Below, one piece after another: positions 36,036 through 45,745 of a stretch of 64,000 nt of DNA (position 1 is its first letter; every line of letters begins with the position of its first letter). This stretch comes from Phocaeicola vulgatus ATCC 8482. Its GTDB lineage: Bacteria; Bacteroidota; Bacteroidia; Bacteroidales; Bacteroidaceae. The stretch spans positions 2,790,001-2,854,000 of the forward strand of contig NC_009614.1 of NCBI RefSeq assembly GCF_000012825.1, given 5' to 3'. A program made the position numbers and the translations under genes. The notes under the pieces are model-generated. The model saw nothing but the letters and a program-made list of their open reading frames with translations, made no database searches and was not told the DNA's origin.

Positions 36036-36503
36036 ATGAAATTGAAAAACTTTTTAGCGATGATGGCTATTGCATTGTGTGCAGTAGCATGTAGTGACAA
36101 TGATGATAAAAAGGAAGATACCGTGATTCCGGCTCAGGAGGTTGCTGGTATTTACAATGGAACATTATCACTCTCAGTATCAGGAAATGATCAAGGAACG
36201 TCTGACAGTCAGGTGAAAATTACTGCGGAAGAAGGGGGAACTGTTCAAGTTCTTCTAGTTGGCGGTGCTGGTGAAGGAATGATGTCATTGCCGGATATTG
36301 CTATACCTGGAATTAAAGTGCATACCTCCGATAATGTCACTTATATTTTGCCGGAAAGTGCTGTTGATGTAACTGTTGGTTCTGTAAAATATACAGGAAG
36401 TTTACAAGGAACGATTAAGGATGAAAAGGCTGATCTGATCTTTACACTAAAGCCGGGAGCCATGCCTATGGCTATTACTGCGACTTTTGTAGGCACTAAA
36501 TAG
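36036..36503 (+). CDS. Calycin-like domain lipoprotein, first gene of the heme operon
   Basis: The 155-residue lipoprotein has the signal MAIALCAVACSDND (Cys19). The rest is a beta-rich domain with alternating Gly and hydrophobic residues (VAGIYNGTLSLSVSG, VKYTGSLQGTIKDEKADLIF), as in the calycin-like lipoproteins found next to hmuY in Bacteroides. It may bind heme or assist HmuY, but no heme ligand is evident. The next gene begins 1 bp after its stop. Confidence 0.75.
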   Translation: MKLKNFLAMMAIALCAVACSDNDDKKEDTVIPAQEVAGIYNGTLSLSVSGNDQGTSDSQVKITAEEGGTVQVLLVGGAGEGMMSLPDIAIPGIKVHTSDNVTYILPESAVDVTVGSVKYTGSLQGTIKDEKADLIFTLKPGAMPMAITATFVGTK

Positions 36504-36504
36504 C

Positions 36505-37167
36505 ATGAAAAGATATCTCTCTATTATAACCATACTGGGAATGATGCTTTTGCCATTCTCGGCATGTGATGGTATTTTGGAAGGAATATATGATAGTCCT
36601 GCTGCTTCGGATAGTAATGAATTGGGTTTTATAAGAACAGACCCTTCTACCCATTCGGGTACTATTTATATTGATGCTACTGATTATAGACGTTGGACTT
36701 TTATCGATTTCCATACACAAAAAGTAGATTCTGTAAATGTGACGGATTCTGAACAGAAAGAACCGGAGGAATGGGATATTGCTGTTCATCGTTATGATGT
36801 TAAAACCAATGCTGGAGCAGTATTGGAAACCGGTTTCACAGGTTTTTCTGCTTTACGGAATGCGGATGCGATGCCCGAAGGAGCCTATGTTGAGGATGTT
36901 TGGACTACCGCTAAGATAGCCATTGATATGTCAGGTATGATGGATGGTAATATTGTTTATATGGAATCCTATTATAATGAAGAACTATCCAAATGGTTGA
37001 ATGTTGATAAAAGTAATATGCCACCTACCTATACTCTTTCAAACAAGGTTTATATGGTAAAGCTGAAAGATGGAACTTATGCGGCTGTTCGTCTCACAAA
37101 TTATATGAATGCTAGTGGTGTAAAAGGCTTCATGACTATTGATTATATTTATCCGTTTGAATTGTAA
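36505..37167 (+). CDS. hmuY: HmuY-family heme-binding lipoprotein
   Basis: The 220-residue lipoprotein has a lipobox (LLPFSACDG, Cys21) and the HmuY pattern: GTIYIDATDYRRWTFIDF, PEEWDIAVHRYDVKTN and a C-terminal VKGFMTIDYIYPFEL. HmuY captures heme at the cell surface and passes it to HmuR. Position directly ahead of the TonB receptor and CobN-like gene supports the name. Heme ligands cannot be fixed by eye; they differ between species. Confidence 0.88.
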   Translation: MKRYLSIITILGMMLLPFSACDGILEGIYDSPAASDSNELGFIRTDPSTHSGTIYIDATDYRRWTFIDFHTQKVDSVNVTDSEQKEPEEWDIAVHRYDVKTNAGAVLETGFTGFSALRNADAMPEGAYVEDVWTTAKIAIDMSGMMDGNIVYMESYYNEELSKWLNVDKSNMPPTYTLSNKVYMVKLKDGTYAAVRLTNYMNASGVKGFMTIDYIYPFEL

Positions 37168-37180
37168 ACCGACATACGAT

Positions 37181-39337
37181 ATGCATAGACTACTCAGAAA
37201 CGTGTGCTTGATACTGTGTTGGCTGATGGCGGTATCAGTATCAGCACAACGAATTATTTCGGGAACTGTATTTGATGAAAATAAAGAACCTCTGACGGGA
37301 GCAACAGTTTCCGTAAAAGAAAAAGTAACTTTGGGAACCACTACGGATACACAGGGAAAATACATGTTGAAATTACCCGATAATAGAGAATATACTCTAC
37401 AGGTTTCATACATGGGGTATATCTCGCAGACTCATAAAGTGTCTGTCAGTAAAACAGGTAAAGTTGATTTTATACTGAAAGAAGATGCTGTAAATATGGA
37501 AACTGTAGTTGTAACGGGAACCCGTACTCCGAAACTCCTGAAAGATGTTCCCATTGTAACTCGTGTCATTACTGCCGATGAAATAAAAAAAGTAGATGCT
37601 ACCCATATTGGAGATTTACTTCAGGCAGAACTGCCGGGAATTGAATTCTCTTATTCCATGGACCAGCAAGTTTCTCTCAATATGCAAGGATTTGGTGGAA
37701 ATGCTGTACTTTTTCTGGTTGATGGTGAGCGTCTGGCAGGTGAGACTTTGGATAATATAGACTACAACCGATTGAATATGAGCAATGTGGAGCGTATTGA
37801 AATTGTAAAAGGTGCGGCTTCTTCACTCTATGGTTCGAATGCGGTAGGAGGAGTGGTAAACATCATAAGTAAAGTGCCTGCGGAGCCTTGGACTGTGAAT
37901 CTCAATGGACGTTACGGGGCTTATAATGAGCAGCGTTATGGAGGAACAATAGGTTTCAATGTTGGAAAATTCAATAGTGTGACTAATGTACAGCATACCC
38001 AAGTAGATGAAAAAGATTTGGCAGATGGAAAAACAAATGAGGAAACGGAGGATTGGGCATTTAAAAAGGTGTATGGTGATAAAACTTGGAATTTCAAAGA
38101 ACGTTTGGTCTATACTGCTAATGACCATCTGAAACTGACGGCACGTGCCGGATATTTTTTTCGTGAACGTGAGAAGTCACAGACTAGTAAAGACCGTTAT
38201 CGAGACTTCAGTGGTGGGGTGAAAGGAAATTATGTATTGGATAAAGATAAGGATCTGGAAATAGCTTATTCTTTCGACCAGTATGATAAGAGCGACTACT
38301 TGCCGCAAGACGCTAATGATGTACGTGATTATAGTAATGTACAACATTCGGTTCATACTTTTTATAATCATACTTTTGTCGGTAAGCATATTCTCACCGT
38401 GGGTGGTGATTATATGCGTGATTATTTAATGTCCTATCAGTTTGCCAATAATGGAAGTAAACATCAGTATACAGTGGACGGCTTTGCACAGTTTGACTGG
38501 AACCCGACGAAATATTTCAATGTCATCACAGGATTACGTTTTGATTATTATTCAGATTCCGATATTAATCATTTCTCTCCCAAATTAGGACTGATGTATA
38601 AAATAGGAAACTGTTCATTGAGAGGTTCCTATGCCGGTGGTTTCCGAGCTCCTACTTTGAAAGAAATGTATATGAATTTTGATATGGCAAGTATTTTTAT
38701 GATTTATGGTAATCCTGACTTGAAGCCTGAAACCAGCCATAATTTTTCTCTTTCGGCAGAATATATGAAAGGTCGTTATAATTTGACGGTGACAGGTTTC
38801 TATAATGTAGTTGATAATCGTATCACTACGGCGTGGAGTGAGGCGTTGAAAGGGCAGGTATATACCAATATATCAAATATCAGGATATCCGGTGCCGAGG
38901 CAAATGCTTCCGTCAAATATCCTTGTGGACTGTCGGCACGTTTATCTTACGCCTATACACACGAGAATATAAAGAAAGGGCAACCTGTCATTTCAAGTAC
39001 TCGCCCGCATACGGCTACTGTCCGTCTTGAGTATGACAAGCATTGGAAGAACTATGCGTTTAATGTTGCTTTGAACGGACGCTTTCTGTCCAAGGTGAAT
39101 ACGGAGGAATATACTTCGAACACTTCTTATGAAGAAACTGAGAAGGTGACTTATCCGGCGTATACAATGTGGAAGCTTACGTTGTCTCAGAAAGTATGGA
39201 AAGGTGTTGATATGACTTTGGCGGTAGACAACCTGTTTAATTATGTCCCTTTCCGTTATTATAATAATTCGCCTGCTACTAAAGGAACAACTTTTTCAGC
39301 CGGTTTGTCATTGGATATAGAACAATTGTTCAAATGA
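37181..39337 (+). CDS. hmuR: TonB-dependent heme receptor HmuR
   Basis: I chose ATG 37181 (MHRLLRNVCLILCWLMAVSVSAQ), which follows the hmuY stop; 718 residues. A carboxypeptidase-like domain (about 25-105; ISGTVFDENKEPLTGATVSV) precedes the plug (METVVVTGTRTPKLLKD; NVERIEIVKGAASSLYGSNA) and barrel (FRAPTLKEMYMNF; GNPDLKPETSHNFSL). It is the size of classic siderophore/heme receptors rather than SusC. It should import heme from HmuY with TonB energy. Confidence 0.9.
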   Translation: MHRLLRNVCLILCWLMAVSVSAQRIISGTVFDENKEPLTGATVSVKEKVTLGTTTDTQGKYMLKLPDNREYTLQVSYMGYISQTHKVSVSKTGKVDFILKEDAVNMETVVVTGTRTPKLLKDVPIVTRVITADEIKKVDATHIGDLLQAELPGIEFSYSMDQQVSLNMQGFGGNAVLFLVDGERLAGETLDNIDYNRLNMSNVERIEIVKGAASSLYGSNAVGGVVNIISKVPAEPWTVNLNGRYGAYNEQRYGGTIGFNVGKFNSVTNVQHTQVDEKDLADGKTNEETEDWAFKKVYGDKTWNFKERLVYTANDHLKLTARAGYFFREREKSQTSKDRYRDFSGGVKGNYVLDKDKDLEIAYSFDQYDKSDYLPQDANDVRDYSNVQHSVHTFYNHTFVGKHILTVGGDYMRDYLMSYQFANNGSKHQYTVDGFAQFDWNPTKYFNVITGLRFDYYSDSDINHFSPKLGLMYKIGNCSLRGSYAGGFRAPTLKEMYMNFDMASIFMIYGNPDLKPETSHNFSLSAEYMKGRYNLTVTGFYNVVDNRITTAWSEALKGQVYTNISNIRISGAEANASVKYPCGLSARLSYAYTHENIKKGQPVISSTRPHTATVRLEYDKHWKNYAFNVALNGRFLSKVNTEEYTSNTSYEETEKVTYPAYTMWKLTLSQKVWKGVDMTLAVDNLFNYVPFRYYNNSPATKGTTFSAGLSLDIEQLFK

Positions 39338-39383
39338 AATTTGGCTGCTAATACTAAATAAACTATGTGATTTAAATAAAGAT

Positions 39384-42300
39384 ATGAAGAAGAAACAATT
39401 ATTGATTGGCGGAGGGATAGCAGTCATCTTGCTGCTTTTGTTTGGTGTATGGAATCTTTGGTTCAGTGCAACTAAAGTGGCTTTCATCAACTATCAGGTA
39501 ATCAGTTTAGGGCAGATATCTAAAGCTAATGACAATTCATTTATTAAAATCAGTGAACTGAGCACAGATGATCTGAACCGATTGGCCGGTTATGATATGG
39601 TATTTATCAATGCCATGGGATTAAGGATTACTGAAGAGCAACGTGCGCAAATACAAAAGGCAGCCGATGGTGGTCTGCCGGTATTGACTACTGCCGCTAC
39701 CAATCCTGCAAACAAGATTATTTCATTGGATTCCATCCAAGCGGATACATTGAAACATTATCTGTCTAATGGAGGACGTCGTAACTATCGCAGTATGCTG
39801 AATTATGTGCGTGTGCATATTGATAAAAAACTATTCTCTGTGTCTGAACCGGAAGCCGTAATGAAACGTGCCGATGATGTGCTTTATCACATGGATCCAA
39901 AGAAACCCGAAGACGAAGAGTTGGGTTTCAATACGGTAGCCGGATACAATACTTTTCTGCAACATAACGGCTTGTGGAAAGAGAATGCTCCGCGTATTAT
40001 TGTGACCGGTCCGATGGGTGAACCTTCCGGGCTTATTGCTAAATTGGAGGAAACTGGCAATATGGTTTATCCTATACGTTCCATGCGTTCTTTTATTCAG
40101 AACCATGGAATTGATTCTGTCCGTCCGTCTGCTATTATCAATATGGCGCATGGACGTATGGGTGAACCTATTGTAGATTATCTGGCGAAACAGAATATAC
40201 CGCTTTTCTCTCCATTGAATGTAAATCGCTTGGTAGAGGAGTGGGAGAGGGACAAGATGGGGATGAATGGCGGCTTTATGTCACAAAGTATTGTTACTCC
40301 CGAGATAGATGGAGCTATCCGTCCGTTCGCTCTTTTTGGACATTATAAGGATGAGGAGGGTTTGCAACACGCTTATGCTATTCCAGAACGCTTGGAAACT
40401 TTTGTAGAAACAGTTAATAACTATATTGCTCTGCAGCGTAAACCCAATAGTGAGAAACGCGTTGCTATTTATTATTATAAAGGTCCTGGTCAGAATGCAC
40501 TGACTGCGGGTGGTATGGAAGTGGTTCCTTCACTTTATAACTTGTTGCAGCGTATGAAACGCGAGGGCTACAAGGTGGACGGTTTGCCTACCTCTTCGAA
40601 AGAATTGGAACAGATGATACAATCTCAAGGAGCCGTATTTGGTTCGTATGCCGAAGGAGCTTTTGATCGGTTTATGGAAACCGGCAAGCCCGAACTCATA
40701 ACAAAAGAACAATATGAGAGTTGGATAAAGAAATCCATTCGTCCTGAAATGTATGCCGAAGTAATAGCTGCCAATGGTGAATTTCCCGGAGCATATATGA
40801 CTACTTCCGACGGCCGTTTAGGAGTAGCTCGTTTGCAATTTGGAAATGTGGTGCTCTTGCCACAGAATGCGGCCGGTAGTGGGGATAATGCATTTAAAGT
40901 AGTACATGGAACCAATGCAGCTCCTCCACATACTTATATTGCTTCTTATCTGTGGACACAATTCGGATTTAAAGCTGATGCGTTGATTCATTTCGGTACT
41001 CATGGCAGTTTAGAGTTCACTCCGCGCAAACAAGTTGCTTTGTGCAGCAATGACTGGTCCGACCGTCTGGTAGGTGCATTACCTCATTTTTATATTTATT
41101 CCATCGGCAATGTAGGTGAAGGGATGATTGCTAAGCGTCGTTCGTATGCGGGATTGCAATCTTATCTTACTCCACCTTTTATGGAAAGTAGTGTCCGCAC
41201 CATTTATCGTGAACTGACTGAGGCTGTCAAAACATACAATAATTTACTTCCGGCCGATGGGCAGGCTGTACTGTCTACCGGAAATAAAGACGCTTTGAAC
41301 CGTGCTTCATTGGCGGTAAAGAAACTCACGGTGAAACTGGGCATCCATCGTGAATTGGAATTGGATAGTCTTCTTACTGTTCCTTATGCCGAGGAAGATA
41401 TTCAGCGTATAGAAAATTTTGCAGAGGAACTGGCAAATGAGAAGATTACAGGTCAGTTGTATACAATGGGGATTCCTTATGAACCCATTCGTATTACTTC
41501 CAGTGTGTATGCTATGGCTACCGAGCCGATAGCCTATAGTCTGTTGGCATTAGATAAACTACGTAATCGTGCGGACGGACAGGTAGAGAAACATCGCACT
41601 CTTTTTACTCAGCGTTATTTAGAACCTGCACGTGATTTGGTCACTCGTCTGTTGGCTGATCCATCGTTGGCTTCTGATGAATTGATTTGCCGTATTACTG
41701 GCATTACTTCCGATGAACTTGCTAAAGCACATGAAATCAATAAATCCCGTAATACTCCTCAAGGCATGATGACCATGATGATGGCATTAGCTGAAGAGGC
41801 TCCGGCTGAGGCTAAAACACATGCTGATATGAGCAGTGGAATAATGCAGGCTGACCAAAGCGGATGTTCGAAAAGGAATAGCATATCCGGGTCTATGAAA
41901 GAGAAAATGAAGGAAATAGCGAAAGGTATGAATCCTGAGAAAGCTATGGAACTTGCAAAAAAAATGGGTGCAAGCCCTGAAGCTTTAAAGAAAATGGAAA
42001 CAGGAATGTACAAGAGTCGTGCTGTAGGTATGAATACACTGGCCAAAGATACGGTTACAATGAAAACAACTTCTCGAGGAAAACGTGAAAAAGCGGATAG
42101 TGATAAATTCGGAGGCATGGAAGCGATGATGAAAGCTATGATGTCCAAGAAAAAAGAATATTCTAAAGAGGAGATGAATTTTGCTTTGGCTGTCGTGGAA
42201 GTAGAACGTACCTTGAAGAATGTGGGCAATTATAAGAGTGCTCTTTTGGAAAGTCCGGAAAGAGAATTGACCTCTATGGTGAATGCGTTGAACGGAGGAT

Positions 42301-43859
42301 ATACGCAGCCTTCACCGGGTGGTGATCCCATCGCCAATCCTAATACATTACCTACAGGACGAAATCTTTTCGCTATCAATGCTGAAGAAACTCCGTCGGA
42401 ATCTGCATGGGAAAAAGGAAAACAATTGGCTGACAACACTATCGAAATGTATCGCCGTCGTCATAATGACTCTGTTCCTCGTAAAGTAAGTTATACATTA
42501 TGGAGTGGAGAATTTATAGAAACCGGCGGTGCTACTATTGCACAGGTGCTTTATATGCTGGGTGTAGAGCCTGTTCGTGATACGTTTGGGCGTGTGACGG
42601 ATCTTCGTCTGATTCCTTCTGCTGAATTAGGCCGTCCTCGTATTGATGTGGTAGTGCAGACTAGCGGGCAGCTGCGAGATATTGCCGCTTCACGTCTGTT
42701 TCTTGTTAATCGTGCCGTAGAGATGGCTGCCAATGCTAGAGAAGATCAATTTGAAAATCAAGTAGCAGCAGGTGTTGTGGAAGCTGAACGTGTATTAATA
42801 GAAAAAGGTCTGACTCCAAAAGAGGCCCGTGAAATGTCTACTTTCCGTGTGTTCGGAGGAGTGAATGGTAATTATGGTACGGGTATACAAAGTATGGTGC
42901 AATCTGGTGACCGTTGGGAAAGTGAAAAGGAAATCGCCGATGTTTATTTGAATAATATGGGTGCTTTTTATGGTAGTGAAAAGAATTGGGAAACTGTTCG
43001 CCAATTTGCTTTGGAAGCTGCTTTGACACGTACGGATGCGGTTATTCAGCCACGTCAAAGCAATACATGGGGTGCATTAAGTCTGGATCATGTGTATGAG
43101 TTTATGGGAGGTATGAATCTTGCTGTCCGTAATGTGACCGGTAAAGATCCTGATGCGTATCTGAGCGACTATCGTAACCGTAACAATGCCCGTATGCAAG
43201 AGGTGAAAGAAGCTATTGGTATAGAGAGCCGTACCACAATATTCAATCCTGCTTATATTAAGGAAAAAATGAAAGGGGAGGCCGGCGCAGCTAATACTTT
43301 TGCTGAGATTGTGCAAAATACGTATGGTTGGAATGTCATGAAACCTCAGGCTGTTGATAAGGAAATGTGGAATGAGATATATGATGTGTATGTAAAGGAT
43401 AAATTTAACTTGGGAGTGCAGGATTATTTTGAAAAGCAGAACCCTGCCGCTTTGGAAGAAATGACTGCGGTAATGATGGAAACTATCCGTAAAGGAATGT
43501 GGCAGGCTAGCGGGCAACAGATAGCGGATATTGCCAAACTACATACCGATTTGGTGAATAAATATAAACCGTCTTGTTCTGGTTTTGTTTGTGATAATGC
43601 TAAATTACGTCAGTTCATAGCTTCTAAAACGGATGCACAGACTGCATCCCGGTATAAGGAAAACATCAGTCAGATACGTGAAGTTGCTGCTTCAAAAGAG
43701 CAAAAGGGTATGGTGATGAAAAAAGAAGAGATGAATACAGTCGGTACGGAACAACAGACGAATACGGTAAGCAATACTGTTGTTTGTGTTGTAGTGGTGG
43801 CTGCAGTTCTTGTTTTAATTGTATTGGTGCGTTGTCGCCGTAAAAAAATGCAAGAATAA
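39384..43859 (+). CDS. hmuS: CobN-like heme-processing chelatase HmuS
   Basis: This 1491-residue protein has an N-terminal membrane anchor (GGGIAVILLLLFGVWNLWF), a full CobN/Mg-chelatase fold and a C-terminal membrane segment (VVVVAAVLVLIVLVRCRR). HFGTHGSLEFTPRK (His536, His540) is the CobN signature; YNNLLPADGQ and NGGYTQPSPGGDP are also conserved. Residues about 793-931 form a Met/Lys-rich insert (MMTMMMALAEEAP; GGMEAMMKAMMSKKKEYSK) splitting the domain. In heme operons this CobN homologue acts on heme in the envelope, probably removing iron, rather than making cobalamin. It lies 46 bp after hmuR. Confidence 0.9.
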   Translation: MKKKQLLIGGGIAVILLLLFGVWNLWFSATKVAFINYQVISLGQISKANDNSFIKISELSTDDLNRLAGYDMVFINAMGLRITEEQRAQIQKAADGGLPVLTTAATNPANKIISLDSIQADTLKHYLSNGGRRNYRSMLNYVRVHIDKKLFSVSEPEAVMKRADDVLYHMDPKKPEDEELGFNTVAGYNTFLQHNGLWKENAPRIIVTGPMGEPSGLIAKLEETGNMVYPIRSMRSFIQNHGIDSVRPSAIINMAHGRMGEPIVDYLAKQNIPLFSPLNVNRLVEEWERDKMGMNGGFMSQSIVTPEIDGAIRPFALFGHYKDEEGLQHAYAIPERLETFVETVNNYIALQRKPNSEKRVAIYYYKGPGQNALTAGGMEVVPSLYNLLQRMKREGYKVDGLPTSSKELEQMIQSQGAVFGSYAEGAFDRFMETGKPELITKEQYESWIKKSIRPEMYAEVIAANGEFPGAYMTTSDGRLGVARLQFGNVVLLPQNAAGSGDNAFKVVHGTNAAPPHTYIASYLWTQFGFKADALIHFGTHGSLEFTPRKQVALCSNDWSDRLVGALPHFYIYSIGNVGEGMIAKRRSYAGLQSYLTPPFMESSVRTIYRELTEAVKTYNNLLPADGQAVLSTGNKDALNRASLAVKKLTVKLGIHRELELDSLLTVPYAEEDIQRIENFAEELANEKITGQLYTMGIPYEPIRITSSVYAMATEPIAYSLLALDKLRNRADGQVEKHRTLFTQRYLEPARDLVTRLLADPSLASDELICRITGITSDELAKAHEINKSRNTPQGMMTMMMALAEEAPAEAKTHADMSSGIMQADQSGCSKRNSISGSMKEKMKEIAKGMNPEKAMELAKKMGASPEALKKMETGMYKSRAVGMNTLAKDTVTMKTTSRGKREKADSDKFGGMEAMMKAMMSKKKEYSKEEMNFALAVVEVERTLKNVGNYKSALLESPERELTSMVNALNGGYTQPSPGGDPIANPNTLPTGRNLFAINAEETPSESAWEKGKQLADNTIEMYRRRHNDSVPRKVSYTLWSGEFIETGGATIAQVLYMLGVEPVRDTFGRVTDLRLIPSAELGRPRIDVVVQTSGQLRDIAASRLFLVNRAVEMAANAREDQFENQVAAGVVEAERVLIEKGLTPKEAREMSTFRVFGGVNGNYGTGIQSMVQSGDRWESEKEIADVYLNNMGAFYGSEKNWETVRQFALEAALTRTDAVIQPRQSNTWGALSLDHVYEFMGGMNLAVRNVTGKDPDAYLSDYRNRNNARMQEVKEAIGIESRTTIFNPAYIKEKMKGEAGAANTFAEIVQNTYGWNVMKPQAVDKEMWNEIYDVYVKDKFNLGVQDYFEKQNPAALEEMTAVMMETIRKGMWQASGQQIADIAKLHTDLVNKYKPSCSGFVCDNAKLRQFIASKTDAQTASRYKENISQIREVAASKEQKGMVMKKEEMNTVGTEQQTNTVSNTVVCVVVVAAVLVLIVLVRCRRKKMQE

Positions 43860-43865
43860 CAGGCT

Positions 43866-44555
43866 ATGGAAACAGTTGTAGTTGTTCTTATGATATTGGT
43901 CTGTTTCAATTTTATGATGAAACAGACATTTCGTAAACGAGGATCGGTTGCAGCAATAGCTGTTGTAGCCACCCTCTTTGTGGGACTGATGTGGCCATAT
44001 GCTATTCAGCAGTCTAAGACACAGATTGCTGATTGGTTGGCAAATGTCCAATTGATGCTTGACACTTCGGTTGTGCTTACAGTGGAAGTTGCCTTACAGA
44101 TGGCTTTTTGTATGTTGGCTGTTCATGTGCTTACTACAGGGCCTGTTAAGAAACGTACTCTTTTGGCTTACCGTGCTTTACGTTGGTTTCCGGGGATTTT
44201 GATATTTCCTGTCTTGTTTAGCGGATTGGTATATCTTATCTTCTCTTTTCCGGGTGTTTCCTTTTCTCTTGTCGCATGGAGTATGGCGGCAGGTGTATTG
44301 ATATTGATTTCTGCAGGCACATTGTTTCTTCGTTATCTTTTGCCGGAAAAGGAATTACGGTTGGAGCTATTGTTCCTCACTAATGCATTGACCGCCATAT
44401 TGGGAATTATTGCTACTGTAAATGGTCGTACCGCCGTAACAGGTGTAAGCGAGGTGGATTGGGGGGCATTGACCGGCTTGATAATTATGCTGGCAGGTGG
44501 AGGACTCATTGGATTGGTTATATATAAATATAGACGAATAAAAACAAACATTTAA
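43866..44555 (+). CDS. hmuT: HmuT-like integral membrane protein
   Basis: The 229-residue protein has about six hydrophobic segments (MVVVLMILVCFNFMM-like start, VAAIAVVATLFVGLMW, VEVALQMAFCMLAVHVL, FPGILIFPVLFSGLVYLIF, AAGVLILISAGTLFLR, TGLIIMLAGGGLIGLVIY). It is named from its place between the CobN-like gene and the ExbB-like gene in hmuYRSTUV operons. No catalytic motif is visible. It may form the inner-membrane part of a proton-driven complex working with HmuS. Confidence 0.75.
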   Translation: METVVVVLMILVCFNFMMKQTFRKRGSVAAIAVVATLFVGLMWPYAIQQSKTQIADWLANVQLMLDTSVVLTVEVALQMAFCMLAVHVLTTGPVKKRTLLAYRALRWFPGILIFPVLFSGLVYLIFSFPGVSFSLVAWSMAAGVLILISAGTLFLRYLLPEKELRLELLFLTNALTAILGIIATVNGRTAVTGVSEVDWGALTGLIIMLAGGGLIGLVIYKYRRIKTNI

Positions 44556-44569
44556 AACTTACTGACATT

Positions 44570-45169
44570 ATGAATCTTATATCAGACATTCTGTTTTGGA
44601 TTTCGAACGGACTTTTAGTCCCTGTTGTTGTATTGCTTATTATTCTTTTCATCCGTTCGCTATTATTGATAGGCAGTTTTTTCGGGCAGTATCTGGCTAT
44701 TCGGCGTACGGATGCGTTGTTGCGTCAACAGCTTGATACATTGACTATAGATACTTTGTCCGAATTGGAAGGCAAACTTCCTGTGAAGTCTAACTCGTTG
44801 GTCATTGCGTATATCCGTCGGGTGTTGGAGTCAAAAGACCGTCCGGCACATGTGCAGCGCCTGTTGGCTGATTTTGAAATTACTGCTGATAAGGATTTGG
44901 CTATTTCAAAAACATTGACCAAGATGGGACCGATGCTTGGATTGATGGGTACATTGATTCCAATGGGACCTGCTTTGGTGGGACTTTCTACTGGTGATAT
45001 CGCTTCTATGGCGTATAATATGCAGGTCGCTTTTGCTACGACTGTAGTTGGTCTGTTTTCTAGTGCTATCGGTTTCATAACCCAACAGGTGAAGCAACGC
45101 TGGTATTTACAGGATATGACTAATCTGGAATTCCTTTCTGAATTGCTCACTGAAAAACGTACAGCTTGA
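44570..45169 (+). CDS. hmuU: MotA/TolQ/ExbB-family proton channel protein HmuU
   Basis: The 199-residue protein has three membrane segments. The conserved signature SKTLTKMGPMLGLMGTLIPMGPAL followed by GLSTGDIASMAYNMQVAF and TTVVGLFSSAIGFI is diagnostic of MotA/TolQ/ExbB channels (only parts quoted). These use proton flow to energise partner proteins. Its partner here is probably the DUF2149 protein encoded next rather than a usual ExbD. Confidence 0.88.
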   Translation: MNLISDILFWISNGLLVPVVVLLIILFIRSLLLIGSFFGQYLAIRRTDALLRQQLDTLTIDTLSELEGKLPVKSNSLVIAYIRRVLESKDRPAHVQRLLADFEITADKDLAISKTLTKMGPMLGLMGTLIPMGPALVGLSTGDIASMAYNMQVAFATTVVGLFSSAIGFITQQVKQRWYLQDMTNLEFLSELLTEKRTA

Positions 45170-45170
45170 G

Positions 45171-45500
45171 ATGAAACGTAATTTATTAAGAAAAGAGGAG
45201 GATAGTGACCCGATGAGCGTGGTCAGCAATCTGTTTGATGTGGCGATGGTGTTTGCTGTAGCGTTAATGGTGGCCTTGGTTACCCGTTATAATATGACTG
45301 AAATGTTTAGTCAGGAAGATTTTACGATGGTGAAGAATCCGGGTAAGGAAAACATGGAAATCATAACCAAGGAAGGGCAGAAGATTAACCGTTATACCCC
45401 TTCTGAGGATCAGGATGTCAAAAGCGGCAAGAAAGGAAAAAAGGTGGGTATTGCTTATGAATTGGATAATGGAGAAATCATTTATGTACCCGAAGAATAA
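45171..45500 (+). CDS. hmuV: DUF2149 protein HmuV
   Basis: The 109-residue protein has a short N-terminal cytoplasmic part (MKRNLLRKEEDSDPMSVVSN), one membrane segment (LFDVAMVFAVALMVALV) and a periplasmic tail ending GIAYELDNGEIIYVPEE. This layout is ExbD/TolR-like and belongs to DUF2149, which follows the ExbB-like gene in hmu operons. The start is 1 bp after the hmuU stop. Confidence 0.8.
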   Translation: MKRNLLRKEEDSDPMSVVSNLFDVAMVFAVALMVALVTRYNMTEMFSQEDFTMVKNPGKENMEIITKEGQKINRYTPSEDQDVKSGKKGKKVGIAYELDNGEIIYVPEE

Positions 45501-45593
45501 ACTTGTATAAAGGAAAGGGAGGATAAAGTTAAAACTAGAACTTGCCATTTTATATAGCCAAACAGAATTTATTTGAGAAATATAGGGCAAATA

Positions 45594-45684
45594 AAGTAAC
45601 TTGACTTCGTGAGCCAAGTAAGTTAAGTGAAAGTGTCAAGTAAGTTAAGTTACTTGCCCAATGCACTTAAGTTACTTTTGAAGC
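45594..45684. repeat. Tandem 22-bp units between the heme operon and GH123
   Basis: Three exact-length 22-bp units start at 45594, 45616 and 45638, each beginning AAGTAA; the second and third share AAGTAAGTTAAGT. A fourth, looser unit runs to about 45684 (ACTTAAGTTACTTTT). The period equals that of the arrays at 3022 and 29,351. Confidence 0.65.
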
Positions 45685-45745
45685 TATCGGGGATTCATCC
45701 ATCCTATTTCCCACAAGTTAATTCTGTTCGGCTTTTAGTTTGAAG

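Noticed and set aside
39384..43859. Cobalamin-type CobN cobaltochelatase
   Set aside because: The operon holds HmuY and a heme receptor, the protein has two membrane anchors and no cobalamin genes are adjacent, so the heme role (HmuS) is favoured.
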